Source: Acanthopleura granulata (Eukaryota > Mollusca > Polyplacophora > Chitonida > Chitonidae). Taken from it: a stretch of 64,000 bases of DNA. Location: positions 15,217,441 to 15,281,440 of the forward strand of contig JABBOT010000007.1 in assembly GCA_016165875.1 (NCBI GenBank), given 5' to 3'. Shown piece by piece: positions 57,990 through 64,000 of this stretch. A program made the position numbers and the translations under genes. The notes beneath the pieces were generated by a model. The model did no database searches, was not told where the DNA came from, and saw only the letters and a list, made by a program, of their open reading frames with translations. Positions within the stretch are counted from its first letter, which is position 1; every line of letters begins with the position of its first letter.

Positions 57990-58058
57990 TCACACCAGCT
58001 CTCCACAGTCCGCTATTGCCACTTTCTGAGATGTCTTGCCGGATTTAGACCCATATTC
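57990..58058 (-). CDS. Cyclophilin last exon and stop
   Basis: Acceptor CATTTCCAG; 69 nt, phase 0. Encodes [20 protein letters not shown], then L-V and TGA: the canonical C-terminal strand and end of a cytosolic-type cyclophilin, with no extension or ER-retention signal. No canonical AATAAA noticed in the next several hundred bases. Confidence 0.93.
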   Translation of the reverse strand, partial: EYGSKSGKTSQKVAIADCGELV

Positions 58059-61000
58059 CTGGAAATGCAGAAGTAATTCAATTGTAGAGCTCGTGCAAAA
58101 CAATGCATTCAAGAATATTTATGCAATTCTTGTCAAGTTAGTGGGCGAAGAAAGTCAAATGAAACAGATGTGTCCGACAATTGCTCTGAGGTGCAGCTGG
58201 AGTTGTACAAGCGCAAGCCCAATCTTAATAAGTGTCAAGGGGCCGCTCGTTTGCTGGTTGACTGGACCGGTTTAAGTAAATGCCTGTCTTCCCATGTCAC
58301 ACAGTATGTGTGGATTCAAACCTCGACAGGCAATTCCTTGCTTAATCTGCCTTTAAAGTTTGAGGAGTCTTGGTAACAATAATCCGTTGACAATGCTCAT
58401 GTGGCAGTTTTGAGCAAACAGCATTTGTTAACAATCACTTGTCATCCACATGTATGGCGTGCAGATTGGTTTGTACCAGGTGTTCTGGTTCTCGCCCTAA
58501 AACCCCAACCCCTCTCCTCCTCCTGACTCATAAATCAATAAATAAATAACACAAAGTAATGTTTGTTTTGATAGGGAGCCTCCGTGGCTGAGGTGAATAG
58601 CATTCCAGTGCAGTGCAATGACCCAGGAACCTCTCACCTAGGTGTTCACTGTGAGTTCAAGTCCAGCTCATGCTGGTTGCTTTCCAGCCGTGAGTGGAAA
58701 TGTCAGCCAGCAACCTTGAGAATGGTCGAGGAATTTCCCCGAGCTTTACACGGTTTCCTTGTACCATAGTGCTGGCTGCCGTCGTAGAAGTGAAATATTC
58801 TTGAGTACAGTGTAAAACCCCAATCAAATCAATAAATCCATTTTTTTGACAGAAGTCACTGGAACATCTGAGACCAGTAAAAACTTGAACAATGAAAGTG
58901 TAGAAGGGCTTTGATGAATCTGTTTCCTGGTTCATTTTTCTGGCATGGGAATTCATGGTCAGAAATTTGCCAAGGAAGTCCCATAATACCATATCTGGCC
59001 CCTAAATTACACTAGCAATAAGCTGTTCTCAGTTGCCTTTTATTTTTCAAATTTGAAACAAAAAAGTCTGAAGTCAGCCAATTGGAGGAAAATTCCCCTG
59101 CCTGATCCTTTAAACTTTATCACTGCTGATATATACACACAATACCACATGTACCTGGGAAACTGCGCTACACTGAATTCACATACTGTAATTACGCAAG
59201 CTTTTCACATTTTTGCAAGATGTTCATTCAGCATATTCTGAGTAGATTGCCAAAATTAGATGACTTTCTGGGAAGCCTTGAAATTGGCCAACCCAAGCAA
59301 CATGTCTTTGTCTTCACAATCAAATTAAAAGGGTGCAGGAATCACAATAACAGCTGCTTTTCCACATGTGAAATGGTTGAGGAATTAAGGCACAGTGTAC
59401 ATGAGGCTACTAACACAAAGCTAGGAACATTAAATACACGTAACTGCATTTTAACTAGGAGTGACTTCTAACATTGCCATTACATATGTTTAGACAGAAG
59501 GTCAAACACACGTACCTCCATTTTTCTTACCACACTTAAGCCTTCGACAACTTTACCAAAGACCACATGCTTTCCATCCAACCTTAGAAAAACAAATGAT
59601 GATGAAAATTCCTGATGACACAAAATAAAAGCTATATATTTAGCACCTGTTTCACCTGAATGTTATGTCATAACGATGGTGCCAATCTCCCAATCTGTAT
59701 CTTCACTTGATCTTACATGTATGTAGCATCTACTCCCAGCCAATCCCATGGCCCCTTAGAATGGAGAGGTCAGAACTAGAGACGAATCAGATTCGTTGTT
59801 ATCAAACTCAAACATGTAAAGAAGAATTTGATTGGACTATGTGGACGGCAATTAGTATGATATATATGCATGTAAATATAAGATGAATGAACAACATATC
59901 TTTATCTTCAAACTTTCCAAAAAAAAAAAAAAATGCAAGAGAAATGTAAATTGCTTTCAGCTGTACAAATAGCTCTCCCAGAAATTAGAAGAATTAGGGT
60001 ATGCAGATTTATAAAACTTGGCTGTAACACTGATCTGTATAATCAGATCACAGCAGTGTAAAACTGTTCAATTCATAATTATTCTATACAGAGCACGTAT
60101 CTTGCAAGGGAATAGAATAGAAAAGAAAATCTCCTCACCAGTCCGTCTTTTCTGTGCAGATGAAGAACTGAGATCCATTTGTATTGGGGCCAGAATTGGC
60201 CATAGATAATGTGCCTGAAACAAAATAAAACAAATATTGCTGATCTAAAATGAAAGATCAACAGACATGGCCATATACCCTAATTCTCCTAATTTTGGGG
60301 ACACCTTGTCTACCCTTTATAGCTAATGTAAATGTAACTGTAGCAGACATACCAAATTCCTCTTTGCTCCCACAGTTAGCCCAAACATATCCATATCTTT
60401 ATTTTTTCCCCCCAAAACAATATTTTGCTTTCAGACTAATATCTGTCCCAATAATTGAAAGAATTCACGAACATTTACATACATCTCTAGGTCCACTGTC
60501 AGAAAACTGAACAAATCATTTTTTGTAACTTTCTTCGTAAATCATACCTCGTGGTGCTTTAAACTGGAAAACATAACATACGAAATAAGGTTACAGTAAT
60601 TCTTCAACCTTTTCGCTTGTTTGCAAGGTGTATATTCAAGCATATTCTGAAGATGTCATTCCATGATGACTGATAAAATTATACTTTTTGTGAAGCCCTG
60701 AACCTGACCAATCCAACCAATGTAGTTTTTATCTCCAAAATGAAATTGAAAATGTGCATGAACTTGACTGAAAGTTGCTCTTTCCTATGCAGAAAGGTTG
60801 AGGGATTAGGGTATGAGATTAGACTTTGAAAGTTTTGTGAGACTGGCACCTCAGAAGTCACTGTGACAGTTTTTTCATAAAATAATTGTGAGTAGTACAA
60901 CTGTTCCCATGTTTGGAACACCTGCCATTTTTAGCCAGTGTAGGTGTAATTACAACAGGAATACACGATTTATTTTTTTCTCACATGGTTAGTCCATCTA

Positions 61001-63857
61001 ATGAACAGCCTATCCATACCTTAAACTTTTCCCCCAAACAGGGGCAGAAATGCATTTTAGTTTTTCCTTGCAAAATTACTGATATCTGTCCCCAAAATTG
61101 GAATTAGGGTAGTATTACTGCTGTGTGAAGAACAATCTGTGCAGCCAAACTGGTGCAACTGAACTTTGGAAGTCATTTTTTTCTTTCATAATTTACAAGG
61201 GCATGTTTTCCTCTCAACTACATGTACATGTCCACACTGTAAATGACCTAAAATTTCGCCCCCAAAAGAGAACTTTTACAGGTAAATAAATGTCATAAAA
61301 TATTACTTTTGGAGCTGACACCTATATTTTTCCAGTAGGATATCATCCTTCCTCCAAAAAAACTTCAAAATGCCTTTCGACAAGAAACAGAACAGATTTC
61401 TAATCAGGGAAATTAAGCAACTTTGTCATGGACGAATTTTTAGGTCATGTAGGGTACAATATATACTCACCAGGTCCTGTGTGTTTCAACACAAAGTTCT
61501 CATCTTCAAATTTGTTTCCATATATGGACTTTCCTCCGGTGCCATTGTGCTTGGTGAAGTCTCCTCCCTGACACATCTTTACATCATGTTGTCAAGGAAC
61601 CTCAAGATAGCATCTCACAATCATGTCAATGATCATACATCTATCTTCCCTAGTGTAATTCCAGGCAAAAAGAATTGATTTATTTCCTGCTTACAAGTTA
61701 ATTTCATACTCGCGCATTTTCACTTATACGATAGCGATCTGATTTACGGGTGGATGAAACCTAAGAGAGTGCCCAGCATAAACCACTGACCTTTGGACAG
61801 TTGCCGAAGAACTTATCCACATGTGAAGAATGAACATGCACGCCATACTGGTCGAAAACAAGTGGCCTTCAATGAAAGCTAGATTGTGTGAATGGATGCC
61901 AATGTGGAGGCCACCACAAACAGAAGAATCAACAAATACCCTGCCTACAGCCAGGTTTGAACAGACATCTCATGCACCCTGGGGCCACTTGTGTAGAGGG
62001 ATTGTAAGCCTAAGTTGATCATAAATCGCTATGATCTTGATTTTAGCCCTCACTTACAATCGACATCCTCTTGCATGAAGGAATGGTAAGCTATGATCGT
62101 CTTATCTCACAATCAATAATTACAATCACTATGACCCACTAAAAAATATTTACAATTGACCTAAACTTAATTTTGAATACAAATACTTGCCTTAGGTAGG
62201 CTGCTAGTTAGTAATGTTCACCTTGGGTTGGATTATTAGTGCAATTTAATCGTCTCAAAGAGGTGTTAGGAGAAGTTTTTCATGTTGTTGTTATTAGCTG
62301 TTGAATCATGATGACGTGAACACTCTTCTGAAAATGAAGGTAAGAAAAAGTTACCGACTGGTACATTGTCCATTTACACAGACCACCTTTATGGACGAGT
62401 CGAATTTGGCATACGATTGCGATCTGAACTGTGAAAATTACAATCCCCTTACAATTCCTTGGAGCAAGTGGCGTAACTTATTTTTACAATCAGTCAGTTA
62501 ATTGTAAGGTTTGCAATCCACTGTATCTACAATCCCTTTGTGTGCGAGGGCCCTGGTGACTTTCAGGCCAGTGCCTCTAACCATCAGATCCTGACCCTTG
62601 TCCCCAAACACAAAGACACATGATAGTGTCGTCCAAGTTGGAGATCAAACTTGCAAACTGGATGTTACCGGCTTCATGAACCACAACGGCAGAATGGTTC
62701 ATTGAATGTATCTTACTTCTCAATTTTTGGACATGTGCTATCTCTTATAAGTATGTATGTATGTTTCAGTTTTACGTCGTTCTTAGCAATGTTTCAGTTA
62801 TATGACAAGGAGGAGTCCTAAGAATGTATATATCTATCCTGTGTCTTCTTGCAGCAGGGTGAGTCCATAGTGCCAACATGCTGCCACCACTGAAACATTA
62901 TGCTGAAGACACCAGGCTTGACACCCCACCAAGTCACGTTATGTTGACACTGCGCAAACCAGTACTGTTTCCTTGCTCTAACCTCTGAGTGCTGAGCTAT
63001 CTTCAAAGTACAATGCCCACTGATGTATATTTTCCATCAGTACTTGAGATTTTTCAAAAGTCATGTCAGAGTATAGATGTCATAATTATCAGAAGGGGAG
63101 GCGCAGACCTTCATATGTGATGGGTTCTATCACACTCCCACACCTAGCACACTCCAGAAACAATATCTAGGTGTGCTAATAACACACACCTGAAACAATG
63201 AAGAGCCTGGGGTGTGTGAATCTAGGAGTACAAATCAGGTACTCTGCCAGGCGTGTGATAATCACACTGACATTTATTCCTTCAATTTAGAGTAGACTTC
63301 CACCTTACATTCAAAGCCAGTTTTACTCCCAAACACAGACTGAAGAGCTTATTTGTACCAACCGATATGTCAGAACATGTCATAAACTACATATAGAGTA
63401 CAAAACAACAGACTAGTTCGGGATAACAACCACGGATAATCGTTGTTCGATTTTGCATGGCACTGACGTTACTTCGTTGTTGCGTCACACTATGACGCTG
63501 GTCTCAATTGTAATGTCAGAACCATTATTTTGATACAATGTTGCCTCCACAATGGTGAAAAAAGAATTCTGGCTATTGTTGCCATTTTTTGCTGACCAAC
63601 ACTGTGCACTGTGATGCAGGGCGCATGTCTCAGAGCTTATGCCGAAAGGGTCAATTACACTAATCTTCCAATCCCTCACTGGTGAAAACTTTGCCCACCG
63701 AATGGTTAAAAATCGCAGAGAGCCCAAGCCAAACTTTCAGTGCTGCTGCCTGGTAAGTCATTATGTGAAAAGGATACGAACTGTGGAATGATCCGATGGA
63801 AGATGCTGCCCTTATAACCAAACCCTTTCTCGTGGTTACATAAGCATCTGAAATTCT
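57990..63857 (-). CDS. Cyclophilin-type peptidyl-prolyl cis-trans isomerase (5' end outside window)
   Basis: Five exons on the minus strand (63,857-63,778; 61,576-61,471; 60,214-60,139; 59,582-59,516; 58,058-57,990) with matching phases encode about 132 residues of a single-domain cyclophilin, from E-N-F-R to the terminal D-C-G-E-L-V stop. The first roughly 30-35 residues must lie beyond base 64,000. Visible active-site residues, in human cyclophilin A numbering: Arg55, Phe60, Met61, Gln63, Asn102, Phe113, Trp121 and His126. Cyclophilins catalyse proline isomerisation in folding and, with an intact Trp121, usually bind cyclosporin. The paralogue (A, F or E type) cannot be settled without the N-terminus. 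Odd points: Gln replaces Gly59 in F-H-R-I-I-P-Q-F, and the first visible donor (TTC|GTATCC) is weak. Confidence 0.93.
58574..58848 (+). mobile_element. SINE family 1, near full length
   Basis: Head GGGAGCCTCCGTGGCTGAGG, B box GTTCAAGTCC, body, and an AACCCCAATCAAATCAATAA tail. Lies antisense in the last intron of the cyclophilin gene. Confidence 0.88.
59516..59582 (-). CDS. Cyclophilin exon, LDGKHVVFG block
   Basis: Acceptor TTTCTAAG, donor GGAG|GTACGT; 67 nt, phase 2 in, phase 0 out. Encodes [14 protein letters not shown], then V-V-R-K-M-E. The His corresponds to His126 in the pocket. Confidence 0.95.
60139..60214 (-). CDS. Cyclophilin exon, GSQFF block
   Basis: Acceptor TGTTTCAG, donor CTG|GTGAGG; 76 nt, phase 1 in, phase 2 out. 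Encodes [18 protein letters not shown], the substrate-pocket strand and loop. Ends in the codon for Trp121, which is split by the intron. Confidence 0.95.
61471..61576 (-). CDS. Cyclophilin exon, MCQGGDF block
   Basis: Acceptor TGTAAAG, donor CCTG|GTGAGT; 106 nt, phase 0 in, phase 1 out. Encodes [15 protein letters not shown], then S-I-Y-G and the D-E-N-F block, all invariant cyclophilin features. Confidence 0.95.
61700..61835. repeat. Dispersed repeat fragment (SINE-like, third type)
   Basis: TTTTCACTTATACGATAGCG, then a body with CATAAACCACTGACCTTTGG. Similar pieces occur at 19,560-19,690 and 32,135-32,230 (each with a GGAAACC or ACCGACCTTTGG-like core). Family not identified. Confidence 0.45.
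62752..63005. mobile_element. SINE family 2 copy
   Basis: Contains TTTCAGTTTTACGTCGTTCT, TGTCTTCTTGCAGCAGGGTG, GACACTGCGCAAACCAGTAC and CTAACCTCTGAGTGCTGAGC. The blocks parallel 31,274-31,552. Lies in a cyclophilin intron (between the 63.8 and 61.5 kb exons). Confidence 0.6.
63778..63857 (-). CDS. Cyclophilin exon with Arg55
   Basis: Acceptor ATTTCTCAG; 80 nt, phase 1 in, phase 0 out. Encodes [18 protein letters not shown], then F-H-R-I-I-P-Q-F. The Arg of F-H-R is the catalytic residue. Donor GTATCC is non-consensus, but phase and protein continuity into M-C-Q-G-G support it. Confidence 0.9.
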
Positions 63858-64000
63858 CTGAGAAATAAAAATCAGAATCATGAGAGAGTAGCTCTACTGC
63901 TTGGGACAGAATTAGCATGAAGTTGATTACAAAATTATCTATGTTGGTGTTCATGTAATATACCACAACATTTACAGCTATTGTAAATGACCTAAAATTT

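Larger units (their letters stand above)
59210..60870. repeat. Related blocks in two cyclophilin introns
   Basis: The segment at about 59,210-59,410 (CATATTCTGAGTAGATTGCC, CTTCACAATCAAATTAAAAG) and the segment at about 60,625-60,820 (CATATTCTGAAGATG, CTCCAAAATGAAATTGAAAA) share order and wording by eye. Old dispersed repeat or intron duplication. Confidence 0.4.

Overview
The window is animal nuclear DNA: AT-rich, with GT-AG introns and dense with short interspersed repeats. There is no bacterial organisation. The tRNA-headed SINEs ending in an (AAAT)n tail, the many TIR/foldback elements, a decayed LINE and a multi-SRCR protein with a MACPF domain fit a marine lophotrochozoan, most likely a mollusc or a close relative. 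That is an inference from genome style, not a species call.

One large gene dominates the window. On the minus strand, about 39,080 down to 10,336, I could chain 18 coding exons plus a non-coding first exon. Splice phases agree at every junction and the coding sum is 4,035 nt, giving 1,344 codons plus a stop. The predicted protein runs: signal peptide (split from the rest by a phase-1 intron), helix-rich charged segment, MACPF pore-forming-type domain with an exact W-G-T-H-Y-x6-G-G signature, about 425 residues of unassigned sequence, furin-like cysteine-rich segment, three SRCR domains. A TATA box lies just upstream and an AATAAA signal about 325 nt after the stop. The combination of MACPF and SRCR in one secreted protein is the main result; a secreted recognition-plus-membrane-attack role is an inference.

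A second gene, on the minus strand at the right end (57,990 to 63,857 and off the edge), is a cyclophilin-type peptidyl-prolyl isomerase. Five exons are visible; the first coding exon lies beyond base 64,000.

The rest is mostly repeats. A degenerate non-LTR retrotransposon (7.54-9.11 kb) and a THAP-domain fragment (44.87-45.12 kb) are the only recognisable transposon-type coding relics. I mapped at least a dozen copies or pieces of one SINE family, a second SINE family with a 13-bp target-site duplication inside the first, several TIR/MITE families including one nested insertion, and a different tandem minisatellite in many introns of the large gene. The tandem array in one intron carries copies of that intron's own 5' splice site. 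Stretches 39.1-42.2, 48.5-51.0 and 52.6-56.7 kb hold nothing I can assign beyond minor repeats.
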